From the NCBI GenBank assembly GCA_905221605.1, contig CAJNDS010000333.1:23501-87500 (forward strand): DNA of 64,000 nt. Direction: 5' to 3'. Shown here one piece after another: positions 1 to 12,135 of this stretch; positions within the stretch are counted from its first letter, which is position 1; every line of letters starts with the position of its first letter. The position numbers and the translations under genes are program-made. Below the pieces are notes generated by a model. It had not been told where the DNA came from and did no database searches. It saw only the letters and a list, made by a program, of their open reading frames with translations. The stretch is from Symbiodinium natans (taxonomy: Eukaryota > Sar > Dinophyceae > Suessiales > Symbiodiniaceae).

Positions 1-1827
1 TTTCTCTCGTGACATGCTTGTGAGAATTCCCAGCATCATGACAACCACAAAGGCAAGTGCTAAACATGCCCAGTACTGCCTTATGTACACTCAAGTTTCG
101 GCCGGGTAAATGCAGGAAGCTAAACATCCCATGCACTCAGGCTTTTTGTCGGACTTGGTGGATCGCTTCGAGGACGCGACTCTCGAACTACCTGTGATCT
201 GCAGTTTTCCACTTGCCTCTCAACCTTTTGAGCTGATTGCACATGATGTTCGAATATCGGGAGTTTCGAGCTGGCGTGCTGGGTCAGTCACGAGTGAAGG
301 GAGTTAGTTTTCGAGTTGTTTTTCGACTCTCGAGCTGTTAAGCGGCAAGGGCCGCAACGTGGTGCGACACCTTCTCGACCTTCAGCCAAGACTGCAATCG
401 ATCTGCTGTAGGATAAGACCATGGCACTCGAAAAGCAGCTCAAGGCTGGGTTCTCCAATGTTGACCGTGATGCAGCCGCCGCGTCAATATCTGACACTCT
501 CACGAGCTGATTCACTGATCATGCTTTCAATGCCTTTCGGACGAACATACAGGAAATGCGGGAAAAGCTGAGCTGCAGCGCTGCGAAGCAAGAGCTTGCA
601 GAGGCATAGCTCTGATGGTCAGAGCCTGTGCATGAACATCGTCCTCCATGAAGGGTAAGCGTTTCTGGGCTTTGAGTCGCGTTGCATTCGTGGGCCTGCG
701 GTAAATGCAAAGACTTGCACTGTGAGGAGGCCATGCGACAAAGTGCCAATGCTCTGCAAGAAAGCAGAGAGGAGGCGCAGCCCGGCGCAGCTGGAGAAGT
801 CGAGAGTATCGAAATCTGGCCATGGGACAGGAAGTGCTCTACGCAGCTGTTGAATGCTGCGAAGTCAGTGCTTTAGTGCTTCTTTCATGTGTGGGAGACG
901 AGCCCCCACCATTCGTTCACACATCAAATTTCAAATGTCCCCACATAATCTGCATCTCGCAGCCTCGCCGACCTCATCCGATCTCTGAAGACTCTGAAGA
1001 CCCTCAGCCTCAGCCCAAACCCTTCAACCAAAGCACATGGAAAGTCGTGATGACTGGTAGCTGGCCGTGGAAGGCGGAGAGTTCAAAGCTGTTGCTCCGA
1101 GACACCAAGAAGGAGCACAACAAGAAAGTTCAGGACCCTCTGGATTAGCACCATCCTCATGATGCTTATACCCCTTTCTGGCTAGAGCCTGGAACTCCGT
1201 GATACTTGGAAAGTGTGTTCGGGATGTCTGGGATGTCTGGGATGTCCCTTTCGCGTTTCTAGGTGAGGTGGAGGTGTATTGGCCTATATTGGCATGCAAA
1301 CAGTCAACGCGGAGTAGGGTGATCGAGCCTTGTTTCCGTCCATGTTTTGTCAGAACCTTGGACGGTGGTTTTGGGCGATGTGGGCATGCAGGTCTAAATT
1401 TGCTTAAATCCTGCGCCGTGCCTTGTGTCCGCCTTGCTGACAGAGGGATCAAAGGGTGGGTCAACATGGGTCAAGCAAATCCTAGCCCAGCTCGCCCTCG
1501 CTCTCGAAAGCTGACCTTGGCTTGTGGCCTGCACAAACTTTAGCGCTGCGCTGTTCAGTTAGCCTCACGAAGCTGTCCGGAAGCGCTGCACGTGCCGCAG
1601 CCATCCGCAGCCATCAGGAACTACTCAAACAGATTCAGCTGGCGCGCTGCCGGCGTACGGACGCCAAGTCCCAGGAGGACTCGCTTTGGGGGTGCCTGAG
1701 GTTCCGTTGCTGAACCCAAGAGCCTGCAAAGGTGCCCGATGGTGCCAGGAGGGCCTAGCTGGCCTAGCGTAAAAAAACTGAAATCTAGCTTAGTTGGCGG
1801 AGTCTGCCTGCCAAAAATGTGCCACAG
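1..1827. other. Mostly unassigned; weak coiled-coil exon candidates
   Basis: No complete gene can be built here. Two + strand segments have charged, helix-like translations that resemble the coiled-coil exons just downstream: 421-507, beginning MALEKQLKAGFSNVD, and about 721-822, containing EEAMRQSANALQESREEAQ. A third, about 1570-1680, contains AAIRSHQELLKQIQLA. They could be 5' exons of the coiled-coil gene at 1828-2400, but I could not fix their splice sites. A short run of GGGATGTCT units lies at about 1222-1250. Confidence 0.3.
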
Positions 1828-2400
1828 ATCGTCAGGAGCTGCAGAGACTCCGTGATGAGCTCCAGGAGCTCAAGGCGCACCACAAGCTAAGCCACCTAAA
1901 ACGCCTTGAACGCTTCATATCGCTTCTTTCCCGCTGCTCTCAGCTGAACCTCGTAAAAAACGCTTTGACCTGAGAGTGAGGAGTTAAATAGTCGCCTGGT
2001 CGAGCGCCTGGGCCACGAAAGAGCAGAGCACGCGCGGAAGCCCGGTAGTATGCACTCCGACATAGCCACGGGATCACGTAGGAAGCTTGAGCCCGACATC
2101 CTAAGAAACAAAACAGCATTTGCCAAGATGGTGTGCTGTGACAAAGGCTGATGCCCGGCAGCAGCTTCACTTCTCCGAGCGAGAGCGTCAGCTCTTGGAG
2201 CTCCGCACTGAACACCTCAGCGAGCAGGAGATGACCAGCATTTGACGCACCATTAGTCGACGTGTGCTTATGTGTGCTTATGTGTGCTTATGAGTGCTTG
2301 TGGTGTGTTTGCTCTTTTACACAGATTCTTGCGGGGCTTGTCTGCGCAGCTCATTGTGCTGGCGGACATCAACGACAGCCTGGAACATCTGCACGACCAG
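1828..2400 (+). CDS. Coiled-coil protein, four internal exons
   Basis: Four exons join in one frame: 1828-1874, 1981-2022, 2147-2227 and 2350-2400. Donors are GC (GCGCAC), GC (GCAGAG), GA (GAGATG) and GC (GCGTGC); every junction is phase 0. The joined product reads DRQELQRLRDELQELK, ELNSRLVERLGHER, ADARQQLHFSERERQLLELR... and LIVLADINDSLEHLHDQ, a nearly uninterrupted heptad-rich helix of about 73 residues. This is a structural or scaffold-type coiled coil; no catalytic domain is visible. Start and stop are not found: upstream candidates lie at 421-822 and 1570-1680, and a downstream candidate at 5069-5237. The family is not recognised. Confidence 0.6.
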
Positions 2401-5068
2401 GCGTGCCGTTGCCTCGAGTTCTGGCCGTGGCGCGTTCAAGGCTGAGGTGAGGCCTCATGAACTATTCCAGCTGCTTAGTACTGCACTGTCTAAAGTCTAA
2501 ACCTGATTCTCATGATGTTGCACAGGGGGGTTTGCTGGCTGAAAGGGCATCCTGATGTGGCGCCGCGGGCACCGCGATTGCCCCTGTACAGGATTGGAGG
2601 GTGCCTGCCAAGTTGTACAAAGGTTCAAAGTTGACTGCGGCAATCTGCCGCACCAAGAATTCATCAGCTCCGTGCTTTTGGCGTGATGATCAAGCATGGA
2701 TGATCATGCATGGGGATGAGAGCTAGACGTGTTGTTCCAAGCTTCAGTTCACATTCACATTTGAATCAGCTTGCACCAACTTGAATCGAGATGCCGCGAA
2801 GCCTAAGCCTGGGAATTTACTAACAGTGGCAGCACGTAATACGTTTGAAACTGACTGAATGAGCATTCGGACGGCTGTAGCGGCATGCAAAAGCTTGATC
2901 AGCAGGTCGAAAGATTGCCCACTACGTGCGAAATTGCACAGATGGCGATAGAAAAGCACGGCTACGGCACTGCGGCATGTACTTGTCACATCTGCACGTC
3001 AGTGAGTTGAGTCATCGTTGAGACAGCCACGCCTGGCTTCCGGAGCAGTCCTCCACCCGAAAGAAAACGTGCAAAACAATGCAAACCCTTCATAGCCTCT
3101 AGGTCGACTAGGGCCGCAGGTCTCGGCGTAGGGAAGCACAGATCCCAGACAGAAGAACATCATGAACACCATGTCATGCTAAGTGTCTTCATCTTTTCTC
3201 AGTTGCCCTGCCCTGGAGCCGGAGGTGCATGAAACCGGCATGCGGCAACTGTCCTTTTGTCGTTGTGCCGTTACACAAGAGGCATGTCGGGGAACATGTT
3301 GTTGGAAACTTGGAACAAAGCGAGCCTTACTCAAGTTGATGTGGAGCGCCTTGTATGATTGTTATGTCTCAGATCTCTTTTCTGGAGGCAGCCATTTTCG
3401 GCTGAGCAGCAACAATTGAACTGGAGATGGACATCCCAAAGCCGTTTGATTCGCTTCATGTTCCTTTGCTATTGTGACTCACCTGGGTTTGCCTACCAGC
3501 AGTGTGGCCATTAGCAGGCACCAGAAACCTAGGATGCATCAGAAGCTTTAGTCAGCCTCAGTGCTCTAGTGACTCTAGTGACCTTACCGACTCAGTGTAG
3601 GCAAATGTAGGCAACAGGTAAGCCACCTTCAGTCGGGCGTCGAGCCTCAGGGCCTATTTCGTTTTTGCCATGCGGCACTCCCTTGGCTCCCAGCTTCGGC
3701 CATTGACAAAGGCTTTTGCCTCAGTTGTTGTGGGGATGCTAAGTGGATGCTACGTGGATGCGACGTGGATGCGACGTGGATGCGACGTGGATGTCCAGTG
3801 CTCGAGAGATCAAATTCAGGAAGGATATTGGATAGGCACCAGCAACCTTCCCGGATCTTTCAGTGAACCTTAGTTGCATCTTCCAAAGCAGCTGGGATTC
3901 TGGCATCTGACCATAGCATACCATAGCTCGGCCCCTCAGCCGCCCAAGTCGCTCCCCTCCTACCGCACACGCGCCGCACGTGCATTAGCGAGCACTCACT
4001 AAGTCCACCGCGCACCCGCCTGGCATGACGACAATGACACTGACGTGCTGAGGGCTGCTGAGCTTTGCCTGGCATCTCTGGCTGGGGCGTTGTTAGGCTG
4101 ACGAGAGGGAAGCCACTTGTGGTAGCTGGTCGGCGAACTTTGGCACTGCCTTCCTGTCCTTGGGCACGAAGAGACCAGTTTGTGAAGGATAGCTTCAGCA
4201 TTGTCCGCTGAGCTGAGGGCAGAGCTTGCTTCACATTGGCGCATCACGTGCGTAAGCTCCGTGCAGTGCACCTGCTTGCTTGCTTGTCGTTAAGAACGTG
4301 GTTCTGCGTCGTGTCGAATCACCCTGAAGTATGCTGGGTGCCTACGTGCGTGCGTCACACCCCCCACCAGCCCCACAAGCGCACACCACACAGACTTGCC
4401 AGTACCATAGACCCGATTGTCGATGTCAATTCGTCCGCTTTGATACCCCGGCTTTGCATGGCTTTGCCCTGAAATCCAGGTTCTGGCTGTGCTTTTTCTA
4501 TGTCTGGCAGCAAGGTGGGCTGCGGTTTCCCGTGGGGCTTGTTGCTCGAGGCATTCTTCATGTTGTAATCGCCTCTGCAGCTTGCGCCTTGTTGAACCTT
4601 TCACGCAGTGAATCATGTAGAAGTCCAATATTGTGGGCGAACGTTGCCAAGGTTGTGCGCCAACCTGTGTGCCCTTGCAAGTCACAGCAACGATGAGGCA
4701 AAGAGGAAGCATTAAGCCCCAGCAAAGCATGCAGGCACCTGCCTGTCAGCAGCGCCTGGATATGCTTTAGGCCATCGCTGCTCGAGTCCTTGTCACAATG
4801 TTTTGTGAGCTGGTGTTACAAGCTATTACAAGGAGCACCTATAGGTCACACACACACACACACACACACCCAAGCAGAGGAGTGCATTTGTTAAATTGCG
4901 CATCGACCGGTCTGCCCAATTTTGCAAGAGCAACGGCCTTGTTTCAAGATCTGGTTTCCGCAGAAGCACAGTCTTGTAAGATGTGGCCTTGAGCAAGACT
5001 CGTAAAGAAACCGGCAAGATGTCAACCGTAGAAGGCCTGATTAACTAAGTTCAACCGACCAGCCTGAG
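2401..5068. other. Stretch without a recognisable gene
   Basis: No exon chain could be supported on either strand. Short low-complexity tracts are present: TGTGTGCTTA units at about 2268-2300 just upstream, GTGGATGCGAC units at 3735-3795, and a (CA)n run at 4849-4868. Isolated ORFs of 60-146 codons have no conserved motif and overlap on both strands, as expected of GC-rich non-coding DNA. Confidence 0.5.
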
Positions 5069-5237
5069 GGTGCTTTCATCCTGAACTGTTCGATCTTCAA
5101 ATTCAAGATGAAGAACTTGACTGGATGTGCAACCAGCTCAGAATTCAGAATGCAACTTCCTGCGACAGACACATGAGGCGTTCCGTAAACACTCGGGATG
5201 CCCTGTCAAGGTCTGCAATTGATGCAATGGAGGGCAA
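5069..5237 (+). CDS. Internal exon, possible continuation of coiled-coil gene
   Basis: The segment is bounded by an AG|G acceptor (CCTGAG|GG) and a GTAAGC donor at 5238. It is open in one frame for 56 codons with ordinary, non-repetitive composition: CFHPELFDLQIQDEELD near the start and RDALSRSAIDAMEGK at the end. The acidic/amphipathic character fits the coiled-coil gene at 1828-2400, but linkage is only inferred from strand and proximity. The donor runs straight into the microsatellite-bearing intron at 5321. Confidence 0.5.
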
Positions 5238-5320
5238 GTAAGCGGGAAATGATAGCTCACCATTCACATCATCATGTTTGCAAGGAACGTCTTTTGCAAG
5301 CCACATGTCCAGCGATGTTC

Positions 5321-5876
5321 GCCCGCCCACCCACCCACCCACCCACCCACCCACCCACGCACGCACGCACGCACGCGCGCGCGCGCGCTCGCACGATCTC
5401 GCATGCACGCTCCCACGCTCGCGCGCACGCACGCACGCATGCACGCGCGCCCGCACACCCGCACACCCGCACGCCTGCACGCCTGCGAACCCGTGCCCCC
5501 CCCGCGCCCGCGTGCCCCCACGCCCCCACACCCGCGCGCCCCCGTGCCCGCTCGCCCGCTCACCCGCTCGCCCTCACGCCCACACGCCTGCACCCGCGCC
5601 CCCGCGCCCCGCTCGCGCGCTCTCAGTCTTGCACACGTGCACACGTGCACACGCGCACACGCACATGTGCACACGCGCACACGCACACATGCGCACACGC
5701 GCACATGCGCACATGCGCACATGCGTGCACGCGCAGACGCGCACTCGCGCACACGCGCGCATGCGCGCACACGTGCACATGCGTACACGCGCACACACGC
5801 GCACGCACAAGCACACGCACACTCAAGCGCACACGCAAGCGCCAGCACGCAAGCGCACACATGCACACGCATGCGC
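5321..5876. repeat. Compound microsatellite (CCCA)n(CGCA)n(CG)n then CA/CG-rich
   Basis: About 560 bp of alternating purine-pyrimidine sequence. It begins with CCCA tetramers, passes to CGCA tetramers, then CG dinucleotides, then a long mix of CACACG, CATGCG and CACGCG. All six frames are open for long stretches and give His/Thr/Ala/Arg or Cys/Val/Arg polymers, which are not real proteins. The tract probably lies in an intron, because exon-like sequence flanks it at 5069-5237 and about 5880-5940. Such sequence is prone to Z-DNA formation. Confidence 0.95.
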
Positions 5877-8218
5877 GTATATGCGTTCTATCTCGACCAG
5901 GCCGGGCAGCGTTCTCAGCTCTCGCAGATCGTGCGACAGGGTGAGCAGGGTCAGGCCTGCGCTGCGAGCACGCGGTGCATCTTGATTTGACTTATTTGGA
6001 CTCATCTTGACAGTGTTTTTCGGGTAGCTTGCTTGTCACATTGCTACTCATGGTGTCATGGAATGCTTATCTTGGTCTTGTTGCCAGGTGTGGCGCTGAG
6101 GAGTCCAACTCCTGGCTACCCAAGTTCGAAAATCCTCTAGCAGGCGTGGTGCCATTTGGCTTCACTTCATCACGCTTCATCCCTCTTCTTTCAGGCCACA
6201 CCGCTTTGACCAAACAGCTTGTCAGGCTCCATGGCAGATCCTGGCTACTGGAAGCAGCAGTGACGGCTCGTCTTGGTTCTTAGTGCACGTAGGTCGCTTA
6301 GATTGAATGTCTTTTAGTGTACTAGGTAAGTGCAACCTGACCTCTCAGATGCATCATGAACCCACCGCTGCTATTTCTCAGCCATCTCATGGTACACGTT
6401 AGTTGCAGGCCACTCGATTGAACTGTCAGTTCAAGGTTCAAAGACAAAAATCAGTTCACGTATGCGAAACGCTTTTCATTGTCACCTGTTCGGCTGCCAA
6501 CGGAGTGTGGGATCATGCACAGCTAGCTAGTTGCAATGCAGAGTTCACTCTGCTCAGTACTTGAGACTATCACTTGTGCTTCTTGGCCATGCCCTTGTGT
6601 AGTAGATGTCTTCTGGCGCTGATGTTTGCGATAGCTATGCCAGGCCAGTGTCGATTCACAGAACATGATGCGATATCGCACTTCGGCACGATTCGAAGCG
6701 GCTCATGATTTTTCCGATCAGTGCAGGCACGCCAAGCACGTCGATCCCTTCTCGGCCTTTCCGGCTGCTGTCGGTGGACGACGCGATGAGGTTTTGCTGT
6801 GCCTTGTGATGTGTTGTGTTGTGCATTTTGGTGCTGCTTACGTCTCCGCACCATTACACTAAAGTACTTGTAGTGCAGTAAAGTGCGGGGTTGCACTGAT
6901 CACCAGGATCATGGAGGAGACCGGTCTGCATGTGACCAAGCCCATAGCAGCACCTAACGTTGGGCAATTCTTTTTGTTGATCGTTTTCGAGCTGCTTTCT
7001 GGTTCTGGCATCCGTTCTGTTTTGCAAGGCGGCTCATTGAATTAAGCACCTTGCAAGCCGATGGCTTGCTTGATGAGCAGCTGGGGGTGTTTCAGGTTTC
7101 TGGTTTCGTGGCCTTCGGGTTTGGGGACGTGAAGTCCAAGTTTCGCATGTTCATGACTGTTACTCCTTAAAATAATTGCGGTGGCTTCCTCTTTTCATGC
7201 TACTATCCAGTATCAGCAGCCTCAATTATTACGACTAGTACAAAATTCTATCGCTATCTGTCGCTTTTTCTTGCTACGATTGCAACGGTTTCCCATTAGT
7301 ATCGCATAGTATCACTTTCGCCATTGTCTTAGGACTTCCCCCTCCGGCGGTTATGCGAACCACAATTGAGGTTTTCTGATTTCAATACACAGGAACACCA
7401 CCAAAAGAATCACCAGACCAAAAACGTTCAATCTCTTGTCACTGTCAGCCAGAGTGGAAGCGAGAAACGAGGCCTCTGCTTCAGAGGGCCTTCGGAACAG
7501 CGTTTGGTGTCGAAGCTAAGTTTTCCGGTATGGCCCTTCGGTAAGATTGCACCGCGTGACCTGCTTGCGCTTTCTCATTAGGACCCGGTGCCGGCACGAG
7601 GTGGGGCTCGGGGGTGCCAGGTGGAGCAAAACGGTGCCCAACCGTCTTGTCCATTCGGGTGGTCCTGCCCCCCCCACCCCCCCCCCCCCGCCACACCTAA
7701 GTCATTCTCGCATCGTGAAATAAGGGGGTGTGCGAGGTGTTGCACGCACCCTCTAAGTGCCGCATGGTGGAGCAAGTGGGGCAAGTGGGAACCGCAGACC
7801 AAGTGGGGCAAGTGGTGAGGCAGGCCAATTGGCAAGTGGGGCAAGTGGGCAGGACGATTTTCCGACACGTTCAATTTTAATATTCAACTTTACACCATAG
7901 CTGCTTAGCCCTAAACATCACAAGCCTAAGCCCTCTTCAAAGCTCTTGAAGCAATCCCCACTCTATCCCCCATATTACCAAGAAGGTTAAAAGGATGGCA
8001 AGAGGGCTTCAAGAGTTCGAAGATGCGAGGTTCTTTCGGGTTCCCTGGAGTGGTCTGACCGATTTCCGGCTTTGTTTCAATAATGTTAGGGGGTGGGGGT
8101 GGCCCTTTGTTTCCAGTTCCCGCGAGCTGAAATTTAGACTACAGTTGCAAGGACGGATACTTGGACGTGCACCATCTTTCTCAGGGCAAGGACTGATGCG
8201 CTGCAGGGCACTGCCCTT
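5877..8218. other. Mostly unassigned sequence
   Basis: A short + strand coding-like stretch at about 5880-5940 (FYLDQAGQRSQLSQIVRQ) ends at a GTGAGC-type donor and may be an exon following the microsatellite. Another at about 6905-7042 contains RIMEETGLHVTKPIAAPNVG. Neither could be linked to neighbours. Degenerate GTGGGGCAA units occur at 7770-7855 next to a C tract at 7668-7692. Nothing else was recognised. Confidence 0.35.
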
Positions 8219-9368
8219 TTGCCGTCCTTCAGATGTCGCAGAAGTAGGCTGCGGAAAGGTGGACTGCCAAGATTCGACATTTTCCCTCATCCCTGTGCGG
8301 CAGCATGCGATCCGCATGCAGAGGACATGGCCGAACGCTTGGCTGCTGCCCTCAACGCAGCTATTGTCAATATCCGCCAGCGACTGGGCAAAACGCTGCC
8401 ATTCGGATCATGCGCATGGTTGCGAAGATTGGGGTCGTTGAGTCGTTGATCTTCCACAAAGTTGTGTGCAACATGAGCCTCAGCTCCTAGTAGCTGATAC
8501 CCACATTTCTTTGCTGTCCCTGCCCATTGTTTGACTTACGCCTACTGGCAGTTGTAATCGCTAGGCCACAGACCCGCGCAATACGCCTCGTGCGTTTTTC
8601 AGGCAGCTGCTGTCTACAGGTGAGTATACGAAGGCAGGAGATGACCGTCTCGTTCTGTTGCTGCGTTTGGCTACTGAAACTTCAATATTGACCACCTTGT
8701 GGGATGTGCAAAGCCAGTTCCGTCCTCTCTTCTCTTAGAGGCCGCAGCCCCCTTGCTGCAGCCGCCGGGCGCGCCAAAACCCACTGCAGGCTGTCATGAC
8801 GAGGGTCGAAGACACAAACCTGCAGCATCCACTTGTAGCGAGAAAGTGAATGCAAGCGCATACAAGTGGTCCAGGAGAGGAGCTCTCTCCCAGGACCCTG
8901 GAAGCTGTCGAGTGGGGATTTGTCCACACCTTGGAGGTCAATCGAAGTGACGCAGACTTGACCCTACGGAAGGGCTGGTCTCAAGCCAAATCTTAACGGC
9001 TGAGGCCAAGATCCCGCGAGTGTTCAAGCTTGCTGTCGTTGGAGGGCAGCGACCTCGGAGTGGGTCAGATGCAAAGAGACGCCATGGAAGCGACTGGGCA
9101 CTCAGGGCAAAACCCCAAGCTGCGTTCCATCGCAGGAATGTGTGCAAGCTGCATCATGTTGGGTTGGATGAATCCGAAACGCTGTGGCGGACGCTTATCA
9201 TCCTCGAGACTGTTATTCTGATGCTTTGGAGTTTCGGCAGTTTTTCAGATGAGGTGCTGTGGTGGCAAGACTAAGTCCCGCAAGCACATTGGCGAAGCTC
9301 TAAAGACGAATGATCATCACCTCCGGGTCTTTGCCACTCCGGAGATTGCGACCGTGCTGTTCAAGCAG
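8219..9368 (+). CDS. Candidate exons of an unidentified gene
   Basis: Three + strand segments look coding. At 8219-8430 one frame contains HAEDMAERLAAALNAAIVNI, a helix-like stretch. At 8602-8618 a 17-base segment is perfectly framed by TTTTTCAG and GTGAGTAT, the best splice pair in this part of the window. At 9249-9368, after TTTTTCAG and before GTTCTG, 40 codons are open and contain KSRKHIGEALKTNDHHLRVF. Frames between the three were not reconciled, so they may belong to one gene or to several. No family is recognised. Confidence 0.35.
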
Positions 9369-10420
9369 GTTCTGATCGGCACTGTATTTTGAATGTATAT
9401 TTCCTGGATGTTCTTAGCTGCATTGAAGCATGTTCTCTGAAGCGTTGCAATGCCAGGGAGCCATGAGCGATGGTTCCTTTGCAGGCTTTGTGGCTGAGGA
9501 CAGTGCCCAGTTGCCATTCCTCCTCGATGTCCATATTCAACACGCATTGCTGTCTTAGAGGCAACCCATGCTGGAATGCTTGGCAGGAACTTGCCTGATG
9601 CTCTTTTGAGCCCTGCAGGAGTACACTGAGTTCGTCATACAGTCTGCGATTCTGCAGTTTGTTTTCGAAGGTCAGGGAGTAGACATGATGATGGCAGATG
9701 CAACCAGGACGTGACTTGCCCTGTCTAGGCATTTGGGCTCAGGGTGCTGCGCTGTCCCTGCACTCCTCCGACTATGCAGCTGCTTGACAGCACTGCTTGC
9801 ACTAAGACTGGATGTGAAAGACACCCTTCCTTCGAGTCGTTGTTGTTTATTGAGTCGAAAGCCGGCATCAGCGGCAATCCATAGCAAACTTGAGCCCAGA
9901 CAAAAGAGGGCATGGGAGAGCAGCAAGTCAGCATCTGGCAGCATCAGCTACAACCTCCAAGACAACACCATGACAAGCCACTGTGATGCGCACTCGGTTG
10001 GTACTTCTTGCTGTGACTGTTTGAAAAGCAATGAAGCACGTCAATAACTAGAAGCACGGGCGCAACTTCTCAGTCGAAGTAGTAGGGTGAAACGGTGGAA
10101 AACCACTTCAGGTGCTCATGACGGACCGAGATGCCCTGGATGGCCGGAGCTACACCAGGCACTTTCATGGCCGCCATCGTTGCCAGAATTATTCCACGTG
10201 ACTCCTCGACGCCTTATTCGCAAAACGGCGAGAACAGCAACTATCGACAGTTCCTGTGTCAAGTCTTGAAGTAAAGCTACTCAGAAGCTGCGGGGTTCCT
10301 GTTGTTTGGCTACAGACTGTTCTGCTGCGGCAGATGCAATCCGCGTGAGTTTCTGCTTAGCCACCATCTGAGAGCGCTCTTTGAATGCATCAGAAAGGAT
10401 GAAAGGTTGTAAATGTTCTG
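9369..10420. other. No recognisable gene
   Basis: Overlapping ORFs of 60-120 codons occur on both strands without motif, consistent splice pairs or biased composition. I see no RNA gene or repeat in this stretch. Confidence 0.5.
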
Positions 10421-10680
10421 TTGTGCTCTGCAGGCCCTTGGCCTCATGGGCTCCGATTGGATGGTCCAGGCGATGCCAAGTTCCAAAGCTGTTTCATCTC
10501 CTGCGTGCCTATCCTTGGCAGGCTGCTGGATGAAACAGGAAAGCGCATCCACATACCGAGCCTCGTTGAGTCTGATCTGGCACGGCGTTATGAGATTGGA
10601 GCAGTCTTTTGGCACTCGCTCGCCGACACCAACGGCAAGCTCAATGTGAGCGCCTACGACCGTCGCATGTCTCAAGAATT
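10421..10680 (+). CDS. Exon of an unidentified conserved-looking protein
   Basis: One frame is open with even composition for about 80 codons, with CFISCVPILGRLLDETGK, RIHIPSLVESDLARRYEIGA and FWHSLADTNGKLNVSAYD in order. It follows a CTCTGCAG acceptor-like site. It ends just before the 10737-11380 minisatellite, which therefore probably sits in the following intron. The next exon candidate is 11389-11506, after TTTGCAG. I do not recognise the family. Confidence 0.5.
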
Positions 10681-10736
10681 TCAGTTGCTTGAAGCCTGGG
10701 GTTCTCGACGCTCTTGCCGGAACTCAAGGGTCTTTG

Positions 10737-11380
10737 GGTCCTTCAGTCTTTGCATGTCTTTGCTTCTTTGAGTCTTTGAGTCTTTGAGTCTTTGAGTCTT
10801 TTTGAGTCTTTGAGTCTTTGAGTCTTTGAGTCTTTGAGTCTTTGCGAGTCTTTGCGAGTCTTTGCATGTCTTTGCATGTCTTTGAGTCTTTGAGTCTTTG
10901 CGAGTCTTTGCGAGTCTTTGCGAGTCTTTGCATGTCTTTGCATGTCTTTGAGTCTTTGAGTCTTTGCGAGTCTTTGCGAGTCTTTGCATGTCTTTGCATG
11001 TCTTTGAGTCTTTGAGTCTTTGCGAGTCTTTGCGAGTCTTTGCATGTCTTTGCATGTCTTTGCATGTCTTTGCATGTCTTTGCATGTCTTTGCATGTCTT
11101 TGCATGTCTTTGCACTTTGCATGACTTTGCATGTCTTTGCATGTCTTTGCATGTCTTTGCATGTCTTTGCATGTCTTTGCATGTCTTTGCATGTCTTTGC
11201 ATGTCTTTGCATGTCTTTGCATGTCTTTGCATGTTTGCATGACTTTGCATGTCTTTGCATGTCTTTGCATGTCTTTGCATGTCTTTGCATGTCTTTGCAT
11301 GTCTTTGCATGTCTTTGCATGTCTTTGCATGTCTTTGCATGTCTTTGAGTCTTTGAGTCTTTGAGTCTTTGAGTCTTTGT
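10737..11380. repeat. Minisatellite of GAGTCTTT and GCATGTCTTT / GCGAGTCTTT units
   Basis: About 640 bp built from an 8-bp unit (GAGTCTTT) and two 10-bp units (GCGAGTCTTT, GCATGTCTTT). In the left part these are ordered into a 56-bp block (two 8-bp, two GCGAG, two GCATG units) repeated about three times. The right part is a nearly pure GCATGTCTTT array, with one interruption at about 11111-11130 and another near 11235. The translations (CKDMQRHAKT on the minus strand) are repeat artefacts. The array ends against a TTTGCAG acceptor-like site. Confidence 0.95.
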
Positions 11381-11388
11381 GTTTGCAG

Positions 11389-11680
11389 GAAGCCGAGCCG
11401 GCACGAGTCCGCCCAGCAGGCGTTCTACAATGACGTGAATGCATCCGAGGCCTTCCCTCAATGCCTCAATGCCTCAGTGTCTGCGTGGAGATGTGTGGAG
11501 GTATACGAAGATGGCTATCCTTCGGACCGCATCATCTGGCGGGCAGCTGAGAGTAGAAAGCGCATGTTGCTCACCAATGTTGCGCCTGCTTTAGTGTGGT
11601 CCCCCGCCACCCCCCCACCCCCCAAACAGTCGAAGCTGGTTTTAGCTTTCTTTAGACGGCTTCATGGTTTTAGTCGGGAG
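11389..11680 (+). CDS. Candidate exon(s) after the minisatellite
   Basis: After TTTGCAG at 11382-11388, one frame stays open to about 11690 with ordinary composition: SAQQAFYNDVNASEAFPQCL, then YEDGYPSDRIIWRAAESRKR. A GTATAC donor-like site at about 11502 could split it into two exons. It may continue the exon at 10421-10680. The function is unknown. Confidence 0.35.
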
Positions 11681-11924
11681 GAATGTATATGAGATAAAAG
11701 GGGCAGCGAGGCCCGCCAATTGATTGGAAGGCACGCCGCACGAAATGTTCTTAGTTCTTACGACACACGCTGGTGGGGTTGCAACACCTCTCGCCTGCAA
11801 AAAACACCCCAAGAAAAGGCCAAATAAAGGGCTCCCAGATAAAGGGCGCAAGCTATTTGGGGAGGGGATTATAGTGGTGAGGAAACCCGAAACCCTCAAC
11901 TTTGACCCATGACCCATATCAGGG

Positions 11925-12135
11925 CGGTGGGTGGGGGGGGGGGAAAGGGGGGAGGGGGGGGGGGTTGGGTGGGGTTGGCAGGGGGGGGTTGGGGGGTTTG
12001 GCGTCAGCTTCTTCTTGGGAGCGGCAAACCGTCCCCTTTCAGATCCCGATCGCCAACGGAGGGTACCCATTCCAGGCAGAAAAAGGGGGCCGACATGTGC
12101 CTGCCTTCGGCCCAAGGCCTCAGCGGATTCAGCAT
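11925..12135. repeat. Dispersed repeat with G-run head, copy 1
   Basis: A G-rich run (11931-12000) is followed by a segment ending CAGATCCCGATCGCCAACGG and then CCTTCGGCCCAAGGCCTC. The same order (G-run, CCTGGCGAAC-like core, CAGAT..GTCGCC.., CCTTCGGCCCGAGGCCTC) recurs at 53855-54010 and 54355-54580. It is a degenerate interspersed family of unknown type without coding capacity. Confidence 0.6.

Noticed and set aside
5198-5990. ORFs of 200-248 codons over the CA/CG tract
   Set aside because: Same reason: simple-repeat translation, open in several frames on both strands.
10681-11461. Minus-strand ORFs of 219-245 codons with CKDMQRHAKT repeats
   Set aside because: The period-10 repeat is open in all three minus frames; no flanking start context or domain.
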